In this document: piece by piece, positions 1-7,916 of the stretch
Position numbering within the stretch: position 1 is the stretch's first letter
Layout: each line of letters starts with the position of its first letter
Assembly (NCBI GenBank): GCA_017427545.1
Contig: JAFRSO010000080.1
Span: 1-58,977, forward strand
Direction of reading: 5' to 3'
Source: Selenomonadaceae bacterium
GTDB lineage: Bacteria > Bacillota > Negativicutes > Selenomonadales > Selenomonadaceae
DNA length: 58,977 nt
The notes under the pieces: model-generated
What the model saw: only the letters and a program-made list of their open reading frames with translations
Told to the model about the DNA's origin: nothing
Database searches by the model: none
Made by a program: the position numbers and the translations under genes

Positions 1-2
1 AA

Positions 3-2213
3 GACACTCAATCCGTCGTCGTAGATAGGGACGCTCAACCCGTCGTCGTAGATAGGAACACTCAACCTGTCGTCGTCGTCGAAAGGGACACTCAACCCGT
101 CGATGATTATCTTGCCGCGAGCAATATGGCGTATCTTTTCAGCATGAACTCGGAGACGCTTCTGGCGACGAAACCGATTGTAATGACTGACGCCCCAAAG
201 GTTGAAGTTGTGCAAGGCGTGCAGGAAGTTGCGGACACTCAAAATTTAATGTCACTCATGCCGAAGAAAAATAACGCAGCCTCACAATCAATGCTTAACA
301 TGCTCGGCGGGTGGCGAGTGATTAACATGCAACCTCAACCGCAAGTTCAAGTTCAGACGGTTCAGCCTCAACCTGTTGAAATAATTCAACCTCAACCGCA
401 AGTTCCAGTTCAGACGGTTCAGCCTCAACCTGTTGAAATAATTCAACCTCAACCGCAAATTCAAGTTCAGACGTCTCAAGCTCAACCAGTAAAGATTCAA
501 CCGCAAGTTCAGGTTCAGACGCCTCAACCTCAACCCGTAGAAAATCAACCGACAATTCAACCGCAAGTGCAGATTCAGACGCCTCAAGCTCAACCGGTAG
601 AGATTCAACCGCAAGTGCAGGTTCAGACGCCTCAAGCTCAACCAGTAGAGATTCAACCGCAACCGCAAGTTCAAGGGCAATCGGTTCAAGCTCAACCCGT
701 TGAAATAATTCAACCGCAACCGCAGGTTCAAGTTCAGACGTCTCAACCTCAACCCGTTGAAATAATTCAACCGCAACCGCAGGTTCAAGTTCAGACGTCT
801 CAACCTCAACCCGTTGAAATAATTCAACCTCAACCGCAGGTTCAAGTTCAGACGTCTCAACCTCAACCCGTTGAAATAATTCAACCGCAAGTCCAAGTTC
901 AGACGCCTCAAGCTCAACCCGTTGAAGTTCAACCGCAAATTCCAGTTCAATCAGTTCAACCTCAGCCTGTTGAAGTTCAAGCTCAACCGCAAGTTCCAGT
1001 TCAATCGGTTCAAGCTCAGCCCGTAGAGATTCAACCGCAGGTTCAAGTTCAGACGCCTCAACCTCAACCCGCTGAAATAATTCAACCGCAACCGCAAGTT
1101 CAAGTTCAATCGGCTCAACCTCAACCCGTTGAAATAATTCAACCTCAATCACAAGTGCAAGTTCAATCGGCTCAACCTCAACCTGCTGAAATAATTCAAC
1201 CTCAACCGCAAGCTCAAGCTCAATCGCCTCAAGCTCAACCTGCTGAAATAATTCAACCTCAACCCCAAGTTCAATCGGTTCAAGCTCAACCCGTTGAAAT
1301 AATTCAACCTCAACCGCAAGTTCAATCGGTTCAAGCTCAACCGGTAGAGATTCAACCGCAGGTTCAAGTTCAGACGCCTCAACCTCAACCCGCTGAAATA
1401 ATTCAACCTCAATCACAAGCGCAAGCTCAATCGGTCGTCCCGCAAAAAGTCGACGAACGTCCCGCGCCGCAAAACTTTTCCGAAGTGGTCACGGTGAACA
1501 CGCAGGTCGAGGACGCTCCGACAGCTGCACCCGTCACGCCGCCTCAATCGACGCCGCAACAATTTGAGCAGGATTCACTTCAGCGCGACGCTCAACAAAA
1601 TCAACAAAATTTCCAACCGCAAACTTTCCAACCGACGGTCGACACGCCTCAACCGCAACAAATTTCAACGGGCGGCGAAGTTTTCACGGTACCTTTGACT
1701 ACACCTGACGCACCGCAAATTCAACCGCAAGCGGCTCCCGTTCAAGCTCCGGATTCACCGCCGCAACTCCCGCAAGATAATTTCGACGTGCCCGCGCAGA
1801 TAGTCCGTCAAGCCCGCTTGATTCGCACGGCGGAAAATACTCAAATGGTCATCAAACTCAATCCCGAACACCTCGGCGAATTGACACTTAGAATTTCCGT
1901 CAGTCAAAACGGCGCGATTAATGCCAGCTTCCACAGCGATAACGCGCAAGTCCGCACGATTATTGAAAACTCACTCGTCCAGCTCCGTCAAGAACTCAAT
2001 AACGCCGGTCTTAAAGTTGATAATGTCGAAGTCTCTGCAAACTTGAATGACGGCGGCTTGATGAACGGTCAAGGCGGACAAGCTTGGCAACAAAATCGTC
2101 AACAACGTCAGGGCAATCGCCGAATCAACTTCGACGCCCTCGAACGTGACGTTGACGCCACTAATCCCGCCCCGGAAAATTCTGCTGCGGACGGCGTTGA
2201 CTATTCAGTATAA
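3..2213 (+). CDS. fliK: Flagellar hook-length control protein FliK, 5' end outside the window
   Basis: The frame is open to the left edge, so the true start lies upstream; the first internal ATG (126) is not the start. FliK measures hook length and switches the flagellar export apparatus from hook to filament substrates. The visible N-terminal part has four short repeats of the type D-T-Q-P-V-V-V-D-R (nt 3-110). A Gln/Pro/Val-rich tandem array follows (nt about 330-1433, roughly 20 units of 16-19 residues with core QPQPVEIIQPQPQVQVQT). The last ~170 codons contain a conserved Flg_hook-type domain: MVIKLNPEHLGELTLRISV, an alpha/beta core and a Gln/Asn-rich tail. flgD follows after 33 nt, which supports the assignment. 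The repeat is the likely ruler or secretion region; this is inference. Confidence 0.9.
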   Translation, partial: DTQSVVVDRDAQPVVVDRNTQPVVVVERDTQPVDDYLAASNMAYLFSMNSETLLATKPIVMTDAPKVEVVQGVQEVADTQNLMSLMPKKNNAASQSMLNMLGGWRVINMQPQPQVQVQTVQPQPVEIIQPQPQVPVQTVQPQPVEIIQPQPQIQVQTSQAQPVKIQPQVQVQTPQPQPVENQPTIQPQVQIQTPQAQPVEIQPQVQVQTPQAQPVEIQPQPQVQGQSVQAQPVEIIQPQPQVQVQTSQPQPVEIIQPQPQVQVQTSQPQPVEIIQPQPQVQVQTSQPQPVEIIQPQVQVQTPQAQPVEVQPQIPVQSVQPQPVEVQAQPQVPVQSVQAQPVEIQPQVQVQTPQPQPAEIIQPQPQVQVQSAQPQPVEIIQPQSQVQVQSAQPQPAEIIQPQPQAQAQSPQAQPAEIIQPQPQVQSVQAQPVEIIQPQPQVQSVQAQPVEIQPQVQVQTPQPQPAEIIQPQSQAQAQSVVPQKVDERPAPQNFSEVVTVNTQVEDAPTAAPVTPPQSTPQQFEQDSLQRDAQQNQQNFQPQTFQPTVDTPQPQQISTGGEVFTVPLTTPDAPQIQPQAAPVQAPDSPPQLPQDNFDVPAQIVRQARLIRTAENTQMVIKLNPEHLGELTLRISVSQNGAINASFHSDNAQVRTIIENSLVQLRQELNNAGLKVDNVEVSANLNDGGLMNGQGGQAWQQNRQQRQGNRRINFDALERDVDATNPAPENSAADGVDYSV
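330..1433 (+). repeat. In-frame tandem repeat inside fliK (units of about 48-57 nt)
   Basis: About 20 units encode variations of QPQPVEIIQPQPQVQVQT. Several neighbouring 57-nt units between about 720 and 890 are nearly identical, so copy number probably changes by slippage or recombination. Units lose or gain 2-3 codons, but the frame is always kept. The long open frames on the opposite strand are by-products of the repeat. Confidence 0.9.
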
Positions 2214-2246
2214 GAAATTAAACTTGTTCCTTAAGGAGGAGATATT

Positions 2247-2789
2247 ATGGCAAATTCATTGAACACAATCACTGTCGACGGCGTGACTTACAATTCCGCC
2301 GCTTATGAGGCGACGCAAACTAAAGAGACTAAGAAAAATGACGACCTCGGCAAGGAAACTTTCCTTCAACTGCTCGTCACGCAGCTGCAAAATCAAGATC
2401 CTCTCGACCCGCAAGACAACAGCAGTTATATCGCGGAGCTTGCGCAATTCAGCTCGCTTGAGCAAATGACCAACGTCGCCAAAAGTCTTGAAGACCTCGG
2501 CAAAGTCGTCGGCAATATCGATACTTCCGTCCTAGTCGGCCAACTTTCAAGCATGATTGGTATGAACATCGATTGGGTTTTGACAGTCAACGAATCTGAC
2601 GCCGAAGGTAATCCGATTAGTCACACCGAACCCAAAACCGGCGTAGTTACCGGCGTAACGATTGTTGAGGGTAATCCCAGCGTCGTCATCGAGTCGGAAG
2701 GCCAAAAATATATGGTTGACATTTCCAATATCGGGCACGTTTATAATCCCGGCGAAGAAGCTGCCGTTCCCGAATCGGTCGCAGAATAA
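2247..2789 (+). CDS. flgD: Flagellar hook assembly scaffold FlgD
   Basis: FlgD caps the growing hook and allows FlgE subunits to assemble. The 180-residue protein shows the family N-terminal motif around residues 34-60 (LGKETFLQLLVTQLQNQDPL, then DPQDNSSYIAELAQFSSLEQM). The C-terminal part (about 95-180) is a small beta-rich region, as in short FlgD proteins. A strong AAGGAGG ribosome-binding site lies 7 nt before the ATG. It follows fliK by 33 nt, the usual fliK-flgD order, and is followed by a terminator, so this is the end of the flagellar transcription unit here. Confidence 0.95.
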   Translation: MANSLNTITVDGVTYNSAAYEATQTKETKKNDDLGKETFLQLLVTQLQNQDPLDPQDNSSYIAELAQFSSLEQMTNVAKSLEDLGKVVGNIDTSVLVGQLSSMIGMNIDWVLTVNESDAEGNPISHTEPKTGVVTGVTIVEGNPSVVIESEGQKYMVDISNIGHVYNPGEEAAVPESVAE

Positions 2790-2812
2790 TTCCGGCTTTG
2801 AACATTCAAACG

Positions 2813-2847
2813 AAAAATCCCCTTCCGTTGTGGAGGGGAAATTTTTT
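2813..2847 (+). terminator. Rho-independent terminator after flgD
   Basis: A CCCCTTCC...GGAGGGG hairpin is flanked by an A-run and followed by a T-run (AAATTTTTT). It ends the fliK-flgD unit before the glycosyltransferase. Confidence 0.8.
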
Positions 2848-2872
2848 AGATTTAATCTTGTGAGCTGATGAA

Positions 2873-3850
2873 ATGAAAGTTTCAGTTATTGTCCCGGTCT
2901 TCAATGCGGAAAAATATTTGGGCGTGTGCTTGGAAAGTCTTTTGAATCAGACGCTGAAAGACTTTGAAGTTCTCGTGGTTGACGACTGCTCAACCGATAA
3001 CGGCATGATGATTGCGGAAAGTTATCTTGAAAAATTCGGCGGACGATTGAAGATTATTTATCTGCCGGAAAATACCGGTTCGGGAGCAGTTCCGCGAAAT
3101 ATCGGTCTCGAATATGCGCAGGGAAAATATACTTTTTTCGTTGACAGCGACGATTTGTTGACGGACAATGCTTTGGAAGAACTTTATAATTTCGCGGAAG
3201 AATATCAAGCTGACGTAATTTATATGGATAGCGGATTTACTTGCGACGCAGAACCTGTCTTCCCGCAAAAATTTAATTACGGCAAATGGTGGCAAAATTT
3301 GACGGATACGGAGCCGCTGTTTGAGACGGAAAATCTTTTTGAGCGCGTGGAAAAATTTATAACCGCTCAATATAAATGGCCGCCGTGGTTAAAATTTGTG
3401 AGCCGCGATTTTTTGTTTGACAACGACATAAATTTTCCCGATATGAAAACGGCGGAGGACGGAATTTTTTCCTTCCAACTGATTTGCTTGGCGAAAAATT
3501 TTCTACATGTGCCGACGCCGCTTTACGTCCAACGGCTGAATAATAATTCCGTGACGCGTATCAAAAAAACTTCGGAGCAGGATATAATTTTTCGGGCGAA
3601 AACACTTCTTCGCGGCGCAGATTGTTTGGAAGAATTCATGAGCCGCTTTGAATTTTTCAAGCAAAATCCCAACCTGCGACTTAGGGTGTTGATGTTTTTC
3701 GTAAGCGTTCAGATGAGGGAAATGGAAAATTCCTTGCGAAGTTTAAATCCTAGCGCGGTCTATGAAATATTTTTGCGCGAATTTTCAAAGCTGGGGAGCA
3801 CTCAACCCGCGCTGATTTCCTATCTGCTTTTGATGAATAACATACATTGA
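2873..3850 (+). CDS. Family 2 glycosyltransferase
   Basis: A 325-residue GT-A fold enzyme. Residues 1-10 (MKVSVIVPVF) and 11-100 form the nucleotide-sugar binding part, with EVLVVDDCSTDN and ARNIGL-like PRNIGLEYAQG. The metal-binding DXD-type motif is FVDSDD (about 92-97). A region near residue 195 (DMKTAEDGIFSFQL) matches the ED acceptor/base motif of GT2 enzymes. It probably adds a sugar to a cell-surface or flagellar glycan; the donor and acceptor cannot be read from sequence. It stands alone, downstream of the flgD terminator and upstream of the ter genes. Confidence 0.88.
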   Translation: MKVSVIVPVFNAEKYLGVCLESLLNQTLKDFEVLVVDDCSTDNGMMIAESYLEKFGGRLKIIYLPENTGSGAVPRNIGLEYAQGKYTFFVDSDDLLTDNALEELYNFAEEYQADVIYMDSGFTCDAEPVFPQKFNYGKWWQNLTDTEPLFETENLFERVEKFITAQYKWPPWLKFVSRDFLFDNDINFPDMKTAEDGIFSFQLICLAKNFLHVPTPLYVQRLNNNSVTRIKKTSEQDIIFRAKTLLRGADCLEEFMSRFEFFKQNPNLRLRVLMFFVSVQMREMENSLRSLNPSAVYEIFLREFSKLGSTQPALISYLLLMNNIH

Positions 3851-3865
3851 AATTTATTGCGGGCT

Positions 3866-3893
3866 TTGACATAAAAAACTTTTTTGCTAAAAT
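3866..3893 (+). promoter_or_regulatory. Predicted sigma-A-type promoter of terA-like gene
   Basis: TTGACA at 3866-3871 and TAAAAT at 3888-3893 with a 16-nt spacer lie 32 nt before the terA-like ATG, which has its own GGAGGTGAG ribosome-binding site. Confidence 0.65.
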
Positions 3894-3924
3894 GTGTGTG
3901 TAGAAAATTTTTGGAGGTGAGGTT

Positions 3925-5130
3925 ATGGAGCTTGGCAAGGGGCAAAAAATTCCACTCAACGAAACTTTCTTGACGATAAAATTTCAACGCCCCGACAGCG
4001 CGCTTGAGATTGATACGGCGGCATTTTTGACGGACGGACGCGGTAAAGTTGCCGGCGACGAAGATTTTATTTTTTATGGCAACGCTCAACACAATTCCGG
4101 AGCCGTCACGCATAACAATGACGATTCAATCGATATTAACCTTGAAAAAATTCCCCGCCACGTCGAGAAAATTTCGCTGACCGCCACGATTTACGACGCT
4201 GATAAGCGCAGGCAAAATTTCAGCATGATTCGCGGCGCGGCCTTGAAAATTTTCGGTATGCGCGGAGAAATTGCCACGTTCCCGCTGGAAAATTTTACGG
4301 TCGAGACGGCGATTGTCCTCGGTGAAATTTATCGCTACAAAGGCACGTGGAAATTTAATGCGACGGGCGCAGGCTTCAGCGGGGGACTTGCCGCGCTGTG
4401 TAATAATTTCGGCATTGAAGTTAAAGACGTTCAACCTCCTCCGCCGCCACCCGAACCTCCAAAATCCAAAATCAATACGCGCCGTGAAAGAACTAAATCA
4501 TCTCCGCCGCCACGTGAAGATCCTCCGCTTCCGAAAAAAGTTGAACTTCGCAAGGGGCAAAAAGTCAGTCTCATCAAAAAGGGCAGTTCGCTCGGTGAAA
4601 TTGTCATCAATCTGAATTGGAGCCAACCTGAACAAAAATCCGGCTTGTTCAGCAGATTTACCAATCGCGGCATTGATTTGGATCTCGCGTGCCTGTTTGA
4701 ATTGAAGGACAGCACTATCGGAGCCGTTCAAGCTTTGGGCAATCACTTCGGCAGTCTGGAATATCCGCCTTACATTGCCCTTGACGGTGACGATAGAACC
4801 GGTGCAGTTGCGGCGGGTGAAACTATTCGCGTCAATGGTAAATACGCTGACAAAATCCGCCGAATTCTGATTTACACGTTCATTTATGAGGGCGCGGCGA
4901 ATTGGGAGGAGGCTAAAGGCGTCGTTACCGTGAATTGTCCCGGCAGCCCTGAATTGATTGTGCGCATGGACGAATACGGCTCGCGGAAACGCACTTGCGC
5001 CATTGCCCTGCTTGAAAATGTCGGCGGGACTTTCAGCGTGGAAAAAGTCGTTGAATTCTTTGACGACTCTGAACAAATGGATAGAGCGTTCGATTGGGGG
5101 CTTCGTTGGACAGTCGGACGGAAAGATTAA
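3925..5130 (+). CDS. TerA-like protein with two TerD-family domains
   Basis: TerD-family proteins bind calcium and occur in tellurite/chemical-stress loci of uncertain mechanism. Residues 1-165 are a complete TerD domain (ELGKGQKIPL, DTAAFLTDGRGKV, DEDFIFYGN, and the ending GLAALCNNFGIEV). Residues about 170-205 are a Pro/Lys/Arg-rich linker. Residues about 208-401 form a second, TerA-type domain that starts again with ELRKGQKVSL and ends in a WGLRWTVGRKD tail. This two-domain layout fits TerA. terD follows 63 nt after the stop, separated only by a heptad repeat. Confidence 0.85.
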   Translation: MELGKGQKIPLNETFLTIKFQRPDSALEIDTAAFLTDGRGKVAGDEDFIFYGNAQHNSGAVTHNNDDSIDINLEKIPRHVEKISLTATIYDADKRRQNFSMIRGAALKIFGMRGEIATFPLENFTVETAIVLGEIYRYKGTWKFNATGAGFSGGLAALCNNFGIEVKDVQPPPPPPEPPKSKINTRRERTKSSPPPREDPPLPKKVELRKGQKVSLIKKGSSLGEIVINLNWSQPEQKSGLFSRFTNRGIDLDLACLFELKDSTIGAVQALGNHFGSLEYPPYIALDGDDRTGAVAAGETIRVNGKYADKIRRILIYTFIYEGAANWEEAKGVVTVNCPGSPELIVRMDEYGSRKRTCAIALLENVGGTFSVEKVVEFFDDSEQMDRAFDWGLRWTVGRKD

Positions 5131-5160
5131 TTAAATTAGGAATTAGGAATTAGGAATTAA
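5128..5160 (+). repeat. GGAATTA heptad array between terA and terD
   Basis: Three to four copies of AATTAGG in direct tandem (from 5135). The complementary form (TTCCTAA) appears after terD at 5798-5820, so the terD gene is bracketed by opposing arrays. Confidence 0.8.
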
Positions 5161-5193
5161 AAAGCTTAAAGTTCATTTTTGGGAGGTATTTTT

Positions 5194-5772
5194 ATGGCAG
5201 TCAGTTTGCAAAAGGGTCAAAAGGTTGACTTAACGAAGGGCAATCCCAGTTTGAAGAAACTTTTAATCGGTCTCGGTTGGGATGTCAACAAATACGACGG
5301 CGGCTTTGATTTCGACCTCGACGCGGCGGCATTCTTGCTCGGTGCCAACGGTAAAGTCAACTCGGACGATGATTTTGTCTTCTACAACAACCTCAAGCAC
5401 AAGAGCGGCTCGGTTGAGCACATGGGCGACAATCTTACCGGTGAGGGTGAAGGCGATGACGAGGAGATTAAAGTTGACCTGTCACTTGTGCCCGCCAACG
5501 TCGACAAGATTGATTTTACCGTTACGATTTACGACGCTGAAGCCCGCCGTCAAACTTTCGGGCAAGTTTCCAACGCCTATATCCGCGTGGTTGACGACAT
5601 GACCGGCAAGGAACTTATCCGCTATGATCTCGGTGAAGATTTTTCTGTCGAAACGGCTGTTGTCGTCGGTGAAATTTATCGCAATCGCGGCGAGTGGAAA
5701 TTTAACGCTATCGGCGCGGGCTGGAGTGGCGGATTGGCTGCTCTCGGCAAAAACTACGGCGTCAACGTGTGA
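5194..5772 (+). CDS. terD: TerD-family tellurium/chemical-stress protein
   Basis: A single, complete TerD domain of 192 residues. The start at ATG 5194 is chosen because GGGAGG sits 7 nt upstream; the in-frame TTG at 5179 would include the ribosome-binding site. The calcium-site motif is intact: [15 protein letters not shown] then DDDFVFYNN, and later DEEIKVDLS and [12 protein letters not shown]. The end [19 protein letters not shown] is typical. It lies directly downstream of the terA-like gene and upstream of a SCIFF peptide gene. The chemical stress it answers is unknown. Confidence 0.92.
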   Translation: MAVSLQKGQKVDLTKGNPSLKKLLIGLGWDVNKYDGGFDFDLDAAAFLLGANGKVNSDDDFVFYNNLKHKSGSVEHMGDNLTGEGEGDDEEIKVDLSLVPANVDKIDFTVTIYDAEARRQTFGQVSNAYIRVVDDMTGKELIRYDLGEDFSVETAVVVGEIYRNRGEWKFNAIGAGWSGGLAALGKNYGVNV

Positions 5773-5797
5773 TTTTAAGGGAAATGGGAGAAGGGAT

Positions 5798-5820
5798 TTT
5801 AATTCCTAATTCCTAATTGA
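5798..5820 (+). repeat. TTCCTAA heptad array after terD
   Basis: Complement of the array at 5128-5160: AATTCCTAATTCCTAATT. Together the two could pair across terD or mark recombination points. Confidence 0.7.
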
Positions 5821-5837
5821 TAGAAAGGGCTGATAAT

Positions 5838-5984
5838 ATGAAACATATTAAGACTGTCAACAAACCGAATCTTCAATCCACGCTTACGAAAGGCGGTTGC
5901 GGCGAGTGCCAAGCCTCCTGTCAAAGTGCGTGCAAGACCAGCTGCACCGTCGGCAATCAAGTTTGTGAACGTCAAAAGAAATAA
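5838..5984 (+). CDS. scfA: SCIFF ranthipeptide precursor
   Basis: A 48-residue ORF with six cysteines at positions 21, 24, 28, 32, 36 and 43. The N-terminus MKHIKTVNKPN and the core GGCGECQASCQSACKTSCTV match the SCIFF family (six cysteines in forty-five residues). In Clostridia the partner radical SAM enzyme ScfB joins each Cys thiol to a backbone carbon. A GAAAGG ribosome-binding site precedes the ATG. No radical SAM gene is adjacent or anywhere in this window: the next gene is a pyrophosphatase. Other identities are unlikely given the Cys spacing; the function of the mature peptide is not established. Confidence 0.92.
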   Translation: MKHIKTVNKPNLQSTLTKGGCGECQASCQSACKTSCTVGNQVCERQKK

Positions 5985-6075
5985 TATCAAATTCAATGAG
6001 GAAATAGGAAATAGGAATGAAAAAACTTTTCCCATTTCCCTTCTCCCTTACAAGTTATTCGAAGATAATTTTCAG

Positions 6076-6101
6076 CCGCTCAAGACGAGCGGTTTTCTTT
6101 T
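6076..6101 (+). terminator. Terminator after the SCIFF gene
   Basis: CCGCTC-aagac-GAGCGG hairpin followed by TTTTCTTTT. A small purine/pyrimidine heptad array (5998-6050) lies just upstream. Confidence 0.8.
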
Positions 6102-6185
6102 GCCGATATAGACACGCGAAGTGTTTTTAGTTATAATTCGCGCAGTTGAAGATTTAACTTTCAGAAAATTGGAGGGGGCTTTTTA

Positions 6186-7838
6186 ATGAAAGGCGGCAAC
6201 AAACCTATCTACGTCATCGGGCACAGAAATCCCGACACCGATTCGATTTGCTCGGCTATCGGTTACTCGCACCTCAAACAGGCTCTGGGCGAAAATGCCG
6301 TGCCTGCTCGTTGCGGCAAAATCAATAACGAAACCAAATATGCTCTGGAATATTTCAAAGTGGATCAACCGTTGCTCTTGACCGATTTGTATCCGCGCGT
6401 CAAAGATGTTGCACTCGAATGCAAAACCGTCGTCCGTCAACACGACACGCTCCGCCATCTGGGCGAAGTCATGCGCAAAAGTGAATTGCAATCAGTGCCC
6501 GTCACCGACTCTAACGGCGAACTCGTCGGCATCGTCACAGTCAGCGACCTTGCCAAAAGATATTTCCTTGAACTCGGACTTCAAAGCCTCGTCGATCTGC
6601 GCGTCCGCTATCGTGACATCATTCAGGCGACCGAAGCTAAAGTTCTCGTCTCCGGCGACGAAAACGCGCTTATCGAAGGCAACATTATCATCGCGTCGGG
6701 CAGTGCTTTTTCAACCGTCAGTATCCTCAACAAAAAAGATATTGTCCTCGTCGGTGACCGCAGTGCCGATACTCTGCTCAAATTCCTTGAGTGCGAAATT
6801 GCTTGCCTCGTCGTCACGCAAAACAGCCGCATTGCCCCCGAAGTTTTGGAGGAGGCTGAAAAGCGCGGCGTATTCGTCTTGGTAACACCCTACGACACTT
6901 ACACCGTCGGCCGCTTGATTAATCAGTGCGTGCCCATTCGTCGGATTATGCATTCAAACCCCGTTTGCTTCAGACCGATGGATTTGCTCAGCGACATTAA
7001 AGGCGTCATGGACGAGCACCGCTACCGCAGTTATCCCGTCGTCGAAAACGGTAAACTCGTCGGCCTTGTCAGCGCGGATGAAATCATGCTCCCCGAACGT
7101 GAACGCGTTATCCTCGTCGACCACAACGAACGCGGTCAGGCTGTTGAAGGCATTGAGGACGCAAAAATTATTGAAATTATCGACCACCACAGACTCGGCG
7201 GCGTCCAAACTTCCGAACCGATTTATATTCATCAAGAACCCGTCGGCTGCACTTGCACGATTGTTGCCAACATGCATTGGCAAAAAGACATTGAAATTCC
7301 GCCGTCAATCGCAGGCCTTCTCATGAGCGCGATTATCTCTGATACCGTCCTGTTTAAATCCCCGACTTGCACAAACTACGACAAGAAAACTGCTGAACGT
7401 CTTGCCGATATCGCGGGCGTCAACCTCAAGGAATACGGCTTAGCCATGCTTAGAGCCGGCGCGGGTATCGGTGACAAAACTCCTGCCGAAATTGCTAAAA
7501 ACGACCTCAAAGAATTCAAAATCGGCGACTATAAAATCATCATCAGTCAAATTTCAGTGATGGATCCGAGCGAGGTACTTAATATCGAAGACCAGATTAT
7601 TGCGTTCATGAAAGAAAATATTGAGCGCGAGGGCTTCGACATGCATGCAATGATGTGCACGGATATACTCGAAGAATGCACATATTTGATTTTCGCAGGT
7701 TCGCCGCGGACGTTGATTGGTGAAGCTTTCCACGTCGACGCCAGCGGAAACCACGTTTTCTTGCCGGGTGTGATGAGTCGCAAAAAACAAGTAGTGCCGC
7801 CCCTTAGTGAAGCAGTCAAGCGTATCAAACCTCAATAA
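6186..7838 (+). CDS. Manganese-dependent inorganic pyrophosphatase with CBS and DRTGG domains
   Basis: A family II pyrophosphatase (DHH superfamily) that hydrolyses PPi to phosphate in the cytoplasm. At 550 residues it is the long, nucleotide-regulated form. Residues 8-18 hold the metal motif GHRNPDTDS. A first CBS motif (about 72-120), a DRTGG domain (about 125-240) and a second CBS motif (about 250-300) follow. The catalytic part then resumes with LVDHNE and EIIDHHR, and a C-terminal DHHA2 domain ends the protein. CBS domains of this class bind adenine nucleotides, and the DRTGG form can bind Ap4A-type ligands. A GGAGGGGG site precedes the ATG. Confidence 0.93.
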   Translation: MKGGNKPIYVIGHRNPDTDSICSAIGYSHLKQALGENAVPARCGKINNETKYALEYFKVDQPLLLTDLYPRVKDVALECKTVVRQHDTLRHLGEVMRKSELQSVPVTDSNGELVGIVTVSDLAKRYFLELGLQSLVDLRVRYRDIIQATEAKVLVSGDENALIEGNIIIASGSAFSTVSILNKKDIVLVGDRSADTLLKFLECEIACLVVTQNSRIAPEVLEEAEKRGVFVLVTPYDTYTVGRLINQCVPIRRIMHSNPVCFRPMDLLSDIKGVMDEHRYRSYPVVENGKLVGLVSADEIMLPERERVILVDHNERGQAVEGIEDAKIIEIIDHHRLGGVQTSEPIYIHQEPVGCTCTIVANMHWQKDIEIPPSIAGLLMSAIISDTVLFKSPTCTNYDKKTAERLADIAGVNLKEYGLAMLRAGAGIGDKTPAEIAKNDLKEFKIGDYKIIISQISVMDPSEVLNIEDQIIAFMKENIEREGFDMHAMMCTDILEECTYLIFAGSPRTLIGEAFHVDASGNHVFLPGVMSRKKQVVPPLSEAVKRIKPQ

Positions 7839-7860
7839 ACTTTTTCAAGCGTATGTAAAA

Positions 7861-7901
7861 AATTTTTCCCCTGCCGCATTGACGACGGGGGAATTTTTTT
7901 T
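7861..7901. terminator. Bidirectional terminator between convergent genes
   Basis: A TCCCC...GGGGGA hairpin flanked by AAATTTTT on one side and GAATTTTTTTT on the other; it serves the pyrophosphatase on plus and the MutS-family gene on minus. Confidence 0.8.
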
Positions 7902-7916
7902 AGTCAAGCTCAACGA

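Noticed and set aside
288..1416. Long minus-strand open frames opposite fliK
   Set aside because: They arise from the repeated codon pattern of the Gln/Pro array, have low-complexity products (LRLNYFNGL and ELFQRVEVE repeats) and no ribosome-binding site.
330..1433. CRISPR-like repetition
   Set aside because: Units are contiguous and coding in frame, with no unique spacers of constant length.
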